Notes under the pieces: model-generated
What the model was told of the DNA's origin: nothing
The model's database searches: none
Seen by the model: only the letters and a program-made list of their open reading frames with translations
Source of the DNA: DASRAJ01 sp035638255
Lineage (GTDB): Bacteria; Bacteroidota; Bacteroidia; Chitinophagales; UBA10324
NCBI GenBank assembly: GCA_035638255.1
Contig: DASRAJ010000164.1
Span: 1-64,000 of the forward strand
Length of the DNA stretch: 64,000 nt
Direction: 5' to 3'
Translations under genes and position numbers: made by a program
Shown here: positions 53,780 through 62,783 of the stretch, in pieces
Layout: each line of letters opens with the position of its first letter
How positions within the stretch are numbered: position 1 is the stretch's first letter

Positions 53780-55183
53780 TTATTCCTTCACTACCTTCGC
53801 CATTTTCTTTCGGTCGCCTGCCATCAGTTCGAGAAAATAAATTCCTGAAGTAAGATTGCCAAGGTCAATCTTCAGTTGCGAGTTTCTCATCATAAGTTGT
53901 TGTGAAAAAATCTCTTTCCCACTCAAATCAGTAACAGTGATGATCACTTTTTGATTGTTGAAGGAAGATGCTTTGCAATTGGCATATTGAGTAACCGGGT
54001 TGGGATAAACTGTGAACTCATTCACCGCGGGTGTCTGCACTCCCGATGTTACCTCACCAAGAGAGATCAAGCCGCAATTGGGTTGTGAGCCATTGGTACC
54101 ATCAAAGTCAAGCAATTTGTTATAAGTGTTTGTAAGAAGATTGAAGTTGAAAACAGTACCATTACTATTTGCGCCACCTTCAAATGTAGTTCCGCAAAGA
54201 ATGTTTCCTGTTTGCATCAGGTTTCCAACCGGAACGCTTCCATCTGTATAAGAGAAGTCAAACAATTTGGTGTATATATTATTCGTGAGATCAAGACTGA
54301 AAATAACTCCTTTGTTATTAGAACCACCGCCTGTCGTAAGACCATAGATAGTTCCATTACTTCCTTGGGCAAGAGCGCCCATAGGCTGTCCTCCGTTTGC
54401 TCCGTCAAAATCATGAAGCTTTTCATAACTATTATCAGAGGGGTCAAAACTGAAAATTATACCGACATTATTGATTCCACCAAACATTGTCATTCCGTAT
54501 AGTTTCCCGTCAGTTGCCTGTATAAGACTCCCGTATGGAAGAGCGCCATTGAGAGTATCGAAATCATGCATTACAGAATAAATATTGCCGGTTAGATCAA
54601 AGCTGTAAAGTGCCCCCACCCCATCTGCTCCTCCGTATGCAATAGGGCCATAAAGTTTGCCATCGCTTGCTATCAATGGCGTACAAACGTCATAATATCC
54701 TCCTGACCAGATCATATCATATAAGTCACTATAAACCCCTGTAGAAATATTGAAACTGTAAATTACACCAGCATCATTCAACCCACCGAGAGAAGTGGCA
54801 CCATACAGAGTACCATTTGTCTCAACAACTCCGCTCGTCGGATAATCTCCCTCCATGCCCTGGAAACAATAAACATCATTGTAATCGCCGCTAACCGGAT
54901 TGTAGCGATAAATAGTACAACTGAGGTAGGCACCACCATAAAAACAAGTGCCGTACAAGTTACCATCGCTCGCCATGAATAAATTGCCCCTTGGGCCATA
55001 ACCTGCAGGATAATTGAAGCTATGAGCAATATTGAAGTTACTTCCGTCGGCATTCATGCTAAAGAGGGTTCCACCATTATAAGCCCCGCCATATTCTGTC
55101 GTCCCCCATATCTGCGCAATCTGCGCGACCACTCGTGTTGAAATAAAAAGTACAATACAAGAAAGGAGATGTTTGATTTTCAC
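53780..55183 (-). CDS. GloVer-repeat T9SS cargo protein (copy 2)
   Basis: A 467-residue paralog of the preceding gene, sharing repeat number, order and the sorting domain (FTVYPNPVTQYANC, TSGIYFLEL). A GTG start (VKIKHLLSC) is proposed because it aligns with the MKTKHLL start of the paralog; the upstream ATG adds only unlikely residues. The two arose by tandem duplication. Confidence 0.82.
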   Translation of the reverse strand: MKIKHLLSCIVLFISTRVVAQIAQIWGTTEYGGAYNGGTLFSMNADGSNFNIAHSFNYPAGYGPRGNLFMASDGNLYGTCFYGGAYLSCTIYRYNPVSGDYNDVYCFQGMEGDYPTSGVVETNGTLYGATSLGGLNDAGVIYSFNISTGVYSDLYDMIWSGGYYDVCTPLIASDGKLYGPIAYGGADGVGALYSFDLTGNIYSVMHDFDTLNGALPYGSLIQATDGKLYGMTMFGGINNVGIIFSFDPSDNSYEKLHDFDGANGGQPMGALAQGSNGTIYGLTTGGGSNNKGVIFSLDLTNNIYTKLFDFSYTDGSVPVGNLMQTGNILCGTTFEGGANSNGTVFNFNLLTNTYNKLLDFDGTNGSQPNCGLISLGEVTSGVQTPAVNEFTVYPNPVTQYANCKASSFNNQKVIITVTDLSGKEIFSQQLMMRNSQLKIDLGNLTSGIYFLELMAGDRKKMAKVVKE

Positions 55184-55264
55184 AATCGGAATTTTGACAT
55201 GACAATGGTACAATTTCCCTTACGAAAGATCGTCATCAATTTGTAAAATGAATAACTTCGAATA

Positions 55265-55684
55265 ATGCCTTCAACTCTGTTCAAGCGCCTTGTTTACATC
55301 TATACCGGCACCAATAATTACAGCGCCGATTATCACTTCTACAAAAATATTCTTGGCGCTAAACTGATTTGGGAATTTGAAAACTTCGGAGCGAAGGTGG
55401 CTGCATTTGATCTGTGTGGCGAACCTTATTTGCTCATCGCTGATCATGTTCATGCGCCAGGCAAGCGATTGATTTATGAGGTAGAAAATATAAATGCTGC
55501 TGCCGAAGAACTAAAATCAAGAGGATGGAAACCTGATGGAAAAAAATTTGAAGTCCCTGATGGTCCCTGCATCAACTTCAACGACGAAAGCGGAAATGAA
55601 TATGCCATCATTCAAATGACGCGTCCGCACGTGCTCGAAAAGGAATACAAAGAAGCCGATTCAGACCAAAAGAAAAATCCCTGA
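55265..55684 (+). CDS. VOC family protein
   Basis: A 139-residue VOC/glyoxalase-fold protein: RLVYIYTGTNNYSADYHFY, GAKLIWEFENFGAKVAAF, and a C-terminal FNDESGNEYAIIQM. The metal-site His usually found in the first strand is missing. It is followed five bases later by an SDR gene, so the two form an operon. Substrate unknown. Confidence 0.78.
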   Translation: MPSTLFKRLVYIYTGTNNYSADYHFYKNILGAKLIWEFENFGAKVAAFDLCGEPYLLIADHVHAPGKRLIYEVENINAAAEELKSRGWKPDGKKFEVPDGPCINFNDESGNEYAIIQMTRPHVLEKEYKEADSDQKKNP

Positions 55685-55688
55685 CCTT

Positions 55689-56519
55689 ATGAAAGACAAA
55701 ATCGTTTTGATCACAGGAGGAAATGCAGGCATTGGCAAAGCAACTGCTGTTGGTCTGGCAAAAATGGGAGCAAGAGTCATCATTGCCTGCAGAAGCAACG
55801 AGCGCGGAACCCGGGCGGTTGAAGAAATAAAAAATGCAAGCAACAATCAGAACGTTGATCTGCTGCTGATTGATCTCGAATCACAACAATCGGTGAGAAA
55901 TGCGGTGGCTGATTTCAAAAACCGGTATCAAAAATTACATGTGCTCATTAACAATGCCGGTGTGTTTCTTCCCAAAAGAGAAGTAACTGAAGACGGCATT
56001 GAAAAAACATTTGCAACTAATTATCTCGGTCATTTTCTCCTTACACTTTTATTGCTGGATCTTTTAAAAGCAAACGCGCCGTCACGCATCATTTGTGTCG
56101 CTTCAAAACATTCAGGTATTAAGATCAACTTCGATGACCTTATGCTCGAGAAAAAATACAGCGTGTTCCAGGCTGTTGGTCAAACTAAATTGGGATTGAT
56201 ACTATTCACAAAAGAGCTTGCGAAGCGATTGGAAGAAACAGGAGTAACCATAAACTCCCTGTATCCGGGACTCGTAAAAACAAATCTTCTTAAAGACATT
56301 CCGTGGATGAGAATCATGTTTGCTCTCATGCCAAGAATATCTCCTGAAAAAGGTGCTTCAACCAGCATCTATCTTGCTTCATCACCCGATGTAGAAAATG
56401 TGATCGGAAAATTTTTCTCCAATAAAAAGGAAACACCCACATCATCCAATGCAAACAATGAATCGGATATCAAACGTCTCTGGGATATTAGCATGAAATT
56501 GACCGGATTACAGATTTGA
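55689..56519 (+). CDS. Short-chain dehydrogenase/reductase family protein with Tyr-to-Val active site
   Basis: A 276-residue retinol-dehydrogenase-like SDR. The NAD(P) loop TGGNAGIG (9-16), NNAG (88-91) and the Ser of ICVASK (139) are intact. The catalytic YxxxK is VGQTK at 163-167: Lys is kept but the Tyr is Val163. Without that Tyr normal hydride chemistry is unlikely, unless Tyr157 in KYSVFQ takes over. It may bind a nucleotide or steroid-like ligand without turnover. Confidence 0.85.
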   Translation: MKDKIVLITGGNAGIGKATAVGLAKMGARVIIACRSNERGTRAVEEIKNASNNQNVDLLLIDLESQQSVRNAVADFKNRYQKLHVLINNAGVFLPKREVTEDGIEKTFATNYLGHFLLTLLLLDLLKANAPSRIICVASKHSGIKINFDDLMLEKKYSVFQAVGQTKLGLILFTKELAKRLEETGVTINSLYPGLVKTNLLKDIPWMRIMFALMPRISPEKGASTSIYLASSPDVENVIGKFFSNKKETPTSSNANNESDIKRLWDISMKLTGLQI

Positions 56520-56667
56520 TTTTAGAGAATTTTTTTGGTTCCCAATTGCATAAGATCCTTCGAGTTAAGATGATCTCAACATCTTATTAATAACGGATTT
56601 TTTTTTGGCATTGCAGTTGAAAAGCTTGTGGAATTCTTTTTCATTTAAAAACCAAAAACTAAATCTT

Positions 56668-57126
56668 ATGAAGAAACTCATTTTATCGCTTGTGCTGATG
56701 TGCTTCGGCGCCGCGGTTCTTTTCTCACAAACTCCTGAAAAAGTTCAGGTGACTTTTAAAACCAAATATCCGGATGCCACTGCGATAGTTTGGTCTAGCG
56801 GTGACAATAACACTTACGTGGCAACCTTTTCAGATAAAAACGGTGTACAACGTATGGTTGCGTTAAATAATGATGGCAAAATTGTGAGAACGGAGTATAT
56901 ATTAAACCCGGAATCGTATCCAAGTGCCATAAAAGAATATTATGTAAAAACTTATCCGGATGTAAAAACTTATAGGGTTTGGGTGGTTACGGATGAAAAC
57001 GGAAATGTCAGCTACTATACCCATGAACATGGCATGCGAATTTATTTTGATAAGGTAGGAAATTTTTTGCGGGAAGAAAAGGAGAAAGTGAAGAGTGAAA
57101 TTAAAGAGCACAGCGATGATAAGTAA
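56668..57126 (+). CDS. PepSY-like (BLIP-type) secreted protein
   Basis: A 152-residue protein; start at MKKLILSL with signal ending VLFSQ. Two copies of a PepSY-like unit are visible: VQVTFKTKYPDATAIVW ... TYVATFSDKNG and IKEYYVKTYPDVKTYRVW ... NVSYYTHEHG. Such proteins are common in Bacteroidota envelopes and of unknown role. A strong terminator follows. Confidence 0.78.
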   Translation: MKKLILSLVLMCFGAAVLFSQTPEKVQVTFKTKYPDATAIVWSSGDNNTYVATFSDKNGVQRMVALNNDGKIVRTEYILNPESYPSAIKEYYVKTYPDVKTYRVWVVTDENGNVSYYTHEHGMRIYFDKVGNFLREEKEKVKSEIKEHSDDK

Positions 57127-57149
57127 AGCGGGGTAATTATTCCACGATT

Positions 57150-57176
57150 GAGAGGAGATCTTACCGGTCTCCTCTC
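57150..57176 (+). terminator. Intrinsic terminator
   Basis: Perfect nine-base stem GAGAGGAGA / TCTCCTCTC followed by TTATTTTT, 23 bp after the PepSY-like gene. Confidence 0.85.
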
Positions 57177-57253
57177 TTATTTTTAATATAAGGTCTTAAC
57201 ATCACTTTAACTATCAGCGTGGATAAGCCGCGATGCTCTCATAAAGCTTCGTC

Positions 57254-57261
57254 TATATTTG
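57254..57261 (+). promoter_or_regulatory. TAnnTTTG promoter box for uppP
   Basis: TATATTTG 30 bp before the UppP start, identical to boxes at 34880 and 51372. Confidence 0.4.
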
Positions 57262-57290
57262 CGCCGCCGGATTTCACGCCCACTTTTTTC

Positions 57291-58100
57291 ATGACCACCA
57301 TTCAAGCCATTATTCTTGCCATCGTTGAAGGGATCACTGAGTTTCTTCCCATTTCCTCTACAGGTCACATGATCATTGTGAACACCATCATGGGAATTAA
57401 TGATGATGCTTTTGCCAAGCTGTTTATCATTGTCATTCAATTCGGTGCTATACTTTCAGTAGTGGTGCTGTACTGGAAAAGATTTCTCTCTTTCGGAAAT
57501 TTTAATAAAACATTTGATTTCTATCTTAAGCTGATTGTCGCATTTATTCCTGCGGCCGTGTTTGGCTTGCTTCTCAAAAGCGAAATTGATAAATATTTGC
57601 TTGGTAATGTTGTCGTAGTCGCCATCAGTTTGTTGCTCGGTGGAATTTTTCTTCTCTTCGTTGATCGCATCTTTAAAGACAGTGAAGAGTCTCCTGACAA
57701 ACCCATCACATATAGCATGGCGCTCAAGATCGGATTATTCCAGGTGATATCGATGATTCCCGGGGTGTCCAGAGCAGGTGCAACAATAGTTGGAGGACTC
57801 AGTCAAAAACTAAATCGCAGACAAGCTACAGAGTTTTCATTTTTTCTTGCAGTGCCTACGATGCTTGCCGCCACTGTAAAAGATCTGTGGGACAATAAAG
57901 AGATACTTGACAAAGCAAACATTTCTCTTCTGCTCCTTGGATGCTTCATCGCCTTTGTTGTTGCTATCATTGCTATCAAAGCGTTCATCGGATACTTAGC
58001 GAATCACGGATTTAAAGTGTTCGGATATTATCGAATTTTGGTGGGTGCAATCATTTTAATTTTACTGGGTTTCGGCATTAGCTTGTCAACATTAGGATGA
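57291..58100 (+). CDS. uppP: Undecaprenyl-diphosphatase
   Basis: A 269-residue inner-membrane enzyme of the BacA/UppP family that dephosphorylates undecaprenyl pyrophosphate to recycle the lipid carrier of peptidoglycan. The start MTTIQAII is chosen since upstream residues are not hydrophobic and carry the promoter. Signatures: EGITEFLPISSTGHMIIV and PGVSRAGATIVGGL. About eight helices. Its stop overlaps the truB start by four bases. Confidence 0.93.
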   Translation: MTTIQAIILAIVEGITEFLPISSTGHMIIVNTIMGINDDAFAKLFIIVIQFGAILSVVVLYWKRFLSFGNFNKTFDFYLKLIVAFIPAAVFGLLLKSEIDKYLLGNVVVVAISLLLGGIFLLFVDRIFKDSEESPDKPITYSMALKIGLFQVISMIPGVSRAGATIVGGLSQKLNRRQATEFSFFLAVPTMLAATVKDLWDNKEILDKANISLLLLGCFIAFVVAIIAIKAFIGYLANHGFKVFGYYRILVGAIILILLGFGISLSTLG

Positions 58101-58819
58101 TTCTACCTGCCTTCAGCAACGCCATTCTTCTCTTCAACAAACCCCTTAGCTGGACTTCGTTCGATGTCGTGAACAAAGTGAAAATACTCACCCGCATGAA
58201 GATCGGTCATGCGGGCACACTCGATCCGCTTGCCACGGGATTGCTGATTCTTTGCACCGGTTCACTCACAAAAAAAATTTCTGATTTTCAGTCACTTGAC
58301 AAAGAATACACTGGCACCATGCGACTCGGCGCTACCACTCCATCGTTTGATTTGGAGAGAGAAGTGGATGAGCGCTTTGATATTTCACACATCACCGATG
58401 AAATGATCTTTGACGCTGCAAAAAAATTTATCGGAACACAGGAGCAGCTTCCCCCGGCACATTCAGCAAAGCATCACGACGGAAGCCGGTATTATGATCT
58501 TGCGAGGGAAGGGAAGGCATTTGATTTGAAACCGCATACGGTGACTTTGAATGAGTTTGAGATCATGCGAATTTCCTTACCCGAAGTTGATTTCAAAATT
58601 GTTTGCGGAAAGGGTTTTTATGTACGCTCACTCGTAAATGATTTTGGAAGAGCTCTCAAAGCCGGAGCTCATCTTTCTTCATTGTGCCGAACACGCATTG
58701 GTGACTATCATTTGAAAGATGCGTGGCAAGTGGAAGACTTTACGAAATTTGTTCGCGAACAAAAAGAAAAGCTGAGGTCACCGTTGCAAACTAAAAATGA
58801 AAGTCCACAAAAATCCTGA
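58097..58819 (+). CDS. truB: tRNA pseudouridine(55) synthase
   Basis: A 240-residue TruB: NKPLSWTSFDVVNKVK, catalytic Asp in GHAGTLDPLATGLL, LDKEYTGTMRLGATTPSFD, PAHSAKHHDG, and GFYVRSLVNDFG. It makes pseudouridine 55 in the T-loop of tRNAs. Middle gene of the uppP-truB-ribF operon, overlapping both neighbours. Confidence 0.93.
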   Translation: MILPAFSNAILLFNKPLSWTSFDVVNKVKILTRMKIGHAGTLDPLATGLLILCTGSLTKKISDFQSLDKEYTGTMRLGATTPSFDLEREVDERFDISHITDEMIFDAAKKFIGTQEQLPPAHSAKHHDGSRYYDLAREGKAFDLKPHTVTLNEFEIMRISLPEVDFKIVCGKGFYVRSLVNDFGRALKAGAHLSSLCRTRIGDYHLKDAWQVEDFTKFVREQKEKLRSPLQTKNESPQKS

Positions 58820-59750
58820 TTCACTTCCCTCCTTTCGCCACGCTGTGATCACTGTGGGAACCTTTGACGGCGTTCATCGTGGACATCAAAAGCTCATTGA
58901 AAGAATCAGGCAACTGGCAGATGAAACCCGTGGTGAAAGTGTGCTTATCACATTTGATCCTCATCCGCGCACAATTGTTTTTCCAAATGATGATACGCTT
59001 CGGTTGTTGAGCACGACAAATGAAAAAATTCAACTCCTTGAAAAACTCGGAGTAGATCATTTGGTGATTGTACCCTTCACTAAGGAATTCTCCATCCTGT
59101 CTGCACGGGATTATGTTGAAAAATTTTTGGTGGAAAAATTTCATCCTGCCATTATCGTGATCGGTTACAACCACCAGTTCGGGCATCACCGGGATGGAAA
59201 TATCGAATTGCTCAGAAAGCTTGCTGACGAAAATAATTTTCGGGTGGAAGAAATTCCAAAGCAGATCGTGGATGATATTGAAGTGAGTTCAACACGAATA
59301 AGAATTGCGCTGCAGGAAGGTGACGTAAAAACCGCCTCACATTTACTCGGATATTTTTATTCAGTGTCAGGAATTGTAGCGAAGGGAAATCAACTGGGAA
59401 GAAAACTCGGGTACCCTACTGCCAACATTATTCCCGCCGATAAATACAAACTCATTCCTGCCGATGGAGTCTATGCGATCAAAATTATTTTGTCCGATAG
59501 GGTCCATCTGGAAGGAAATGAAAAGCGAAATGGTGTGATGAGCATCGGTATGCGTCCGACAGTAAACGGGACATACCGGACTATTGAAGCTTTCATTTTC
59601 GATTTCAACGATGATATTTATGAGAAAGAAATTACTGTTGAGTTCATTGAATGGATCCGGGAAGAACGAAAATTTGAAACGTTGGATTTGATGGTGAGCG
59701 AAATTCGAAAAGATGAAAGGGAGGCGAAAAAGATTTTATCAGAAAAATAA
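58797..59750 (+). CDS. ribF: Bifunctional riboflavin kinase / FAD synthetase
   Basis: A 317-residue RibF that makes FMN and then FAD. N-terminal adenylyltransferase: GTFDGVHRGHQKLI, FDPHPRTIVF, YNHQFGHHRDGN. C-terminal kinase: GRKLGYPTANI and IGMRPTVNGTYRTIEAFIFDF. Full length. It begins 23 bases before the truB stop. Confidence 0.93.
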   Translation: MKVHKNPDSLPSFRHAVITVGTFDGVHRGHQKLIERIRQLADETRGESVLITFDPHPRTIVFPNDDTLRLLSTTNEKIQLLEKLGVDHLVIVPFTKEFSILSARDYVEKFLVEKFHPAIIVIGYNHQFGHHRDGNIELLRKLADENNFRVEEIPKQIVDDIEVSSTRIRIALQEGDVKTASHLLGYFYSVSGIVAKGNQLGRKLGYPTANIIPADKYKLIPADGVYAIKIILSDRVHLEGNEKRNGVMSIGMRPTVNGTYRTIEAFIFDFNDDIYEKEITVEFIEWIREERKFETLDLMVSEIRKDEREAKKILSEK

Positions 59751-59856
59751 ACCTGGTAAATCGAGCTAGGGTGAAACATATCGAAAGCTACTTAAGTATA
59801 ATGGCTACATGAATATAGTTAGCCAATAGCTCCTAAAGCTATATTCTACCAACTTT

Positions 59857-59997
59857 ATGAAAAAATCAAAATCTACAATTTCGTTCCTTATGCTCTTATT
59901 GGGAATAATTCTCACGGCTTCATCCTGCACCACTACCAGGCACTATGCGCCACATCATGCACATAAGCAACACCTTTCAAACGGAATGTTCCTGTAA
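59857..59997 (+). CDS. 46-residue His-rich lipoprotein
   Basis: A short ATG frame absent from long-ORF listings. It has a Lys-rich start, a hydrophobic stretch FLMLLLGIILTA, a lipobox ASSC (Cys24), and a 22-residue mature tail TTRHYAPHHAHKQHL plus SNGMFL, with five His. Bacteroidota encode many such tiny CSTTR-type lipoproteins. Metal binding is possible but not shown. Weak family call, strong lipoprotein signal. A terminator follows 21 bp after its stop. Confidence 0.6.
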   Translation: MKKSKSTISFLMLLLGIILTASSCTTTRHYAPHHAHKQHLSNGMFL

Positions 59998-60018
59998 GGC
60001 GAGCGCTTAAGAATAGGT

Positions 60019-60060
60019 AAGGTTTGACAACTCCGCCGGATTGCGGAGTTATCAAACCTT
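60019..60060. terminator. Bidirectional intrinsic terminator
   Basis: An 18-base stem AAGGTTTGACAACTCCGC paired to its complement with one mismatch and a six-base CGGATT loop; T-rich on the plus side and A/T-rich on the other. It separates the small lipoprotein from the convergent DUF4139 gene. Confidence 0.85.
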
Positions 60061-60088
60061 TTACTCATAGCGTTGCCTCATTGTAAGA

Positions 60089-62005
60089 TCATTCCAAAAA
60101 CAAAGTCATGCTTTTGGGAAACTTCACTGAATAGTGGAGGATCACCTTTGATTCTGATTTTGAAGCAACGTTCAAATCCCAGGAGATCATTCCGGTCTGG
60201 TCAACTTTTCCGCCTGATGTTTCTATCTGCTTCACTTCAATATCAGATTGTGATGAAACCGGGAACTGATCTTCAATGATCAGATGAATCGCTTGAGGCT
60301 TTGTGTTGCGCACTGCGATTTCGAATGCCCTCTCTTCTGTTTGTGAATTTCCAATAAACTGTCGCTTCGAAAAGTCTTTCAACCTTGTTCGCTTGATAGC
60401 GACACCCTTATCAATCCCCAATGAAAGGCCGAGCGTATCACCTGCATGTTGCAGATCAAATAATGAAGAACCGAGGTAAGTTCCTTCAAGATAGATATTC
60501 GTTTGTCCATCCAGCAAATTGTAATCTTCCCAATTGATAATCTGAGCGGTGAGGTAAATATTCAAATCGCTCTTGGGAACAGCGTAGTAAATGTATGTTG
60601 CAGGAACAGATTCTCTCTTAATCTCAACGGTGAAAAATTTCCCGTTGCTGAGAATGGTGTAAGGAGTTTGAATGTCGAAAGAAATTGAAGTGGCGTGAAG
60701 GGTTTCATTGGTTTTAACAGTTTCATTTCCCCTGGTTTTAATTGCATCAACAGAATATTCATTAGAATTTTGTCGTGTAACTAGTTTATCACCGTACTTC
60801 GCAGCAATGCCACCTGAAATAACGGTTATCTCTTCTAAAGCAACAGAAGATTGATTGAGTTTGATCGTGATGGTTGATGGAAAATTAGTGATCTCCTGTG
60901 GCTGATAGCCGAGGTATTTAATAGTCAGCGCTGAATATTCAGAGGGAAGATTTAAAACAAAGTTTCCGTTTTCATCTGTTGAAGCTCCAATGGTAGTTCC
61001 CTTTACCTGCACCGTAGCAAATGGAATTCCCTCATTCGTGGCTGCATCCAAAAGTCTTCCGCTCACCTGGTTCACTCTCCCGTAATTCCCCATGTTTACC
61101 ACCTGAGTTCCGGAAGTTGTGCTTCCGGTATTCTTTTCTGTTCTCGCATAAGGGGATAAGAGCCATGTTTCCAAAGTTGGTTTAATCGCAGAAGCAGCAG
61201 GAGCACCATTTGATAATGTGAGATGAATGTTCTTCCAATCTTCGCCGCTGTTCTGCTGAATATTGGCTTTGTATTCAATCGTCATCGGTTGTGAAATATC
61301 ATCTACCCTGATATCATAGGTGGGAAACCAATTGGCGCCGCTCACTACATAGCTCACTGTAAAGTTCGCAGTGATTGCCGACGGAGATTCTACGAGTACA
61401 GTGATCTTGCCGGTCTGCTTATTTTGTTTTGATTGAATAGAATTTATCTGACCTTTTACTTTTTTCAGATTGATGGCGAGCGTGTCAATGAAATTACTCA
61501 GTTCATTTTGTTTGCTTTTAATTTCAATCAATCGGTCACGCTGAAAGTCGAGGATGGCCTTAAGGTCAAGGGCTTTCAATCCGGTGTTGCTTCCGCCAAT
61601 TTGCTGGTTCTTCTGCAACGTATTTTCTTCCTGGTTAAAAACATCGAGCATGGAATTCTTTGCCTGAAGTTGTCGCTCTAAATCATGCTGAGTGACTTCC
61701 AGCTTTTTGATTTCATCCTGCTTCTCAGGCTCATTAAAATAATCAACAGCGTACGAAACGGAAAGAATGGTGATCTTCTTATCCGCACCAACCTGAATGC
61801 TCTGCTTATCAATCTGAGGTGAAAGCTTTTCAAATTGAATTTCATTTCGTCCTGCCGTCAACGCTGCATGTCCCGTGCGCATGACTTGTGCATCCTGTGT
61901 GAATACAGTTACATGATCAATAGCAGATGAAACCGTCAAAGTTTTTTCCTGCGCAAGCAATGTGCATGCATCTGCACAGAGGAGCCATAAAAGAATGTAT
62001 CTCAT
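60089..62005 (-). CDS. DUF4139/MuiA-like protein with inserted carboxypeptidase-regulatory domain
   Basis: A 638-residue exported protein (signal LLWLLCADACTLLAQ). The N-terminal DUF4140-like domain (HVTVFTQDAQVMRTGHAAL) is followed by a coiled coil (about 95-185; DEIKKLEVTQHDLERQLQAK) and a DUF4139 domain (FTVSYVVSGANWFPTYDIRV, SVPATYIYYAVPK, LYLEGTYLG). Between its two halves, at about 310-395, sits a CarboxypepD_reg-like domain (VSGRLLDAATNEGIPFATVQ, ALTIKYLGYQPQEI), normally seen at the front of SusC/TonB-type receptors. Function of MuiA-type proteins is poorly known. Confidence 0.82.
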   Translation of the reverse strand: MRYILLWLLCADACTLLAQEKTLTVSSAIDHVTVFTQDAQVMRTGHAALTAGRNEIQFEKLSPQIDKQSIQVGADKKITILSVSYAVDYFNEPEKQDEIKKLEVTQHDLERQLQAKNSMLDVFNQEENTLQKNQQIGGSNTGLKALDLKAILDFQRDRLIEIKSKQNELSNFIDTLAINLKKVKGQINSIQSKQNKQTGKITVLVESPSAITANFTVSYVVSGANWFPTYDIRVDDISQPMTIEYKANIQQNSGEDWKNIHLTLSNGAPAASAIKPTLETWLLSPYARTEKNTGSTTSGTQVVNMGNYGRVNQVSGRLLDAATNEGIPFATVQVKGTTIGASTDENGNFVLNLPSEYSALTIKYLGYQPQEITNFPSTITIKLNQSSVALEEITVISGGIAAKYGDKLVTRQNSNEYSVDAIKTRGNETVKTNETLHATSISFDIQTPYTILSNGKFFTVEIKRESVPATYIYYAVPKSDLNIYLTAQIINWEDYNLLDGQTNIYLEGTYLGSSLFDLQHAGDTLGLSLGIDKGVAIKRTRLKDFSKRQFIGNSQTEERAFEIAVRNTKPQAIHLIIEDQFPVSSQSDIEVKQIETSGGKVDQTGMISWDLNVASKSESKVILHYSVKFPKSMTLFLE

Positions 62006-62167
62006 GGTGGTTGGTTTATTGAAGAAGATGGAAAGAACAATTAAGGAGTTGGATTTGAATTGTCAGGAAAGCTTCAAATTATTCCTAAGATGAAATGAGA
62101 TCAGGAAATTTTGAAAGGCCCTGGCGCTTAACCCAAAGTCAGATGGTGGTGATTGAAAAGTGATGTC

Positions 62168-62197
62168 GTCATGCCGATCCCGATGGATCGGAATGAC
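62168..62197. repeat. Small palindromic intergenic repeat
   Basis: GTCATGCCGATCC, loop CGAT, then GGATCGGAATGAC: 12 of 13 bases pair. It shares the GTCAT...ATGAC ends of the other repeats in the window. Confidence 0.7.
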
Positions 62198-62240
62198 GCT
62201 TTGGAGATTGGACAATTCTTCCGCGCGCGCCTGCTGAAGC

Positions 62241-62597
62241 TCAATGTTTTTCTCCTCCGTCTTTCTTACAGCACATCGGCAAATCTCCGTACGCAATTGG
62301 ATCAGCCTTCACCTCATCGGCATCATAGCCCGCTTTTGAAATTGCAGTTTTGATTTCGCTGACAGAAACTTTACTTGTCTTGTACTCCACCATCACTTTC
62401 TTATCGGTCAAACTTAAGTTTACCTTCTTCACTCCTTTCAATTCCTTTACCGCATGCTCAATGGTGGATTTACATTCATCGCACATCGCTGACGTTTGAA
62501 TGTAGATCACGTCAGTTTTCTTTTTCTCTGTTTGTGCAAAAAGAAATGCGGGCAAAAGAAGAAGCATTAATGATGCCTTTAAGATTTTCGTTTTCAT
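62241..62597 (-). CDS. Secreted heavy-metal-associated (HMA) domain protein
   Basis: A 118-residue exported protein: signal LLLLPAFLFAQ, an HMA domain with the metal site SAMCDECKSTIEHAV (CxxC), and a C-terminal tail with MCCKKDGGEKH. It probably binds Cu(I) or a similar ion in the periplasm; the extra CC...H tail could form a second site. Confidence 0.85.
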   Translation of the reverse strand: MKTKILKASLMLLLLPAFLFAQTEKKKTDVIYIQTSAMCDECKSTIEHAVKELKGVKKVNLSLTDKKVMVEYKTSKVSVSEIKTAISKAGYDADEVKADPIAYGDLPMCCKKDGGEKH

Positions 62598-62783
62598 TGC
62601 CTGGTTTTTGGGAAGGCAAAAGTAAGACGGAGATGTTCAAACCACAGGAGAAATCGAAAGCGAGTAAAAGATTGTGATTGACTCGCAGAATACTGGCATT
62701 GTGTTTTGTAATCCGAAGGAGAAAAGGGAAAATGTTAAGGCGTAATACTTGTCGTCAATGATGTACAACAACCGGGAGGAGAT

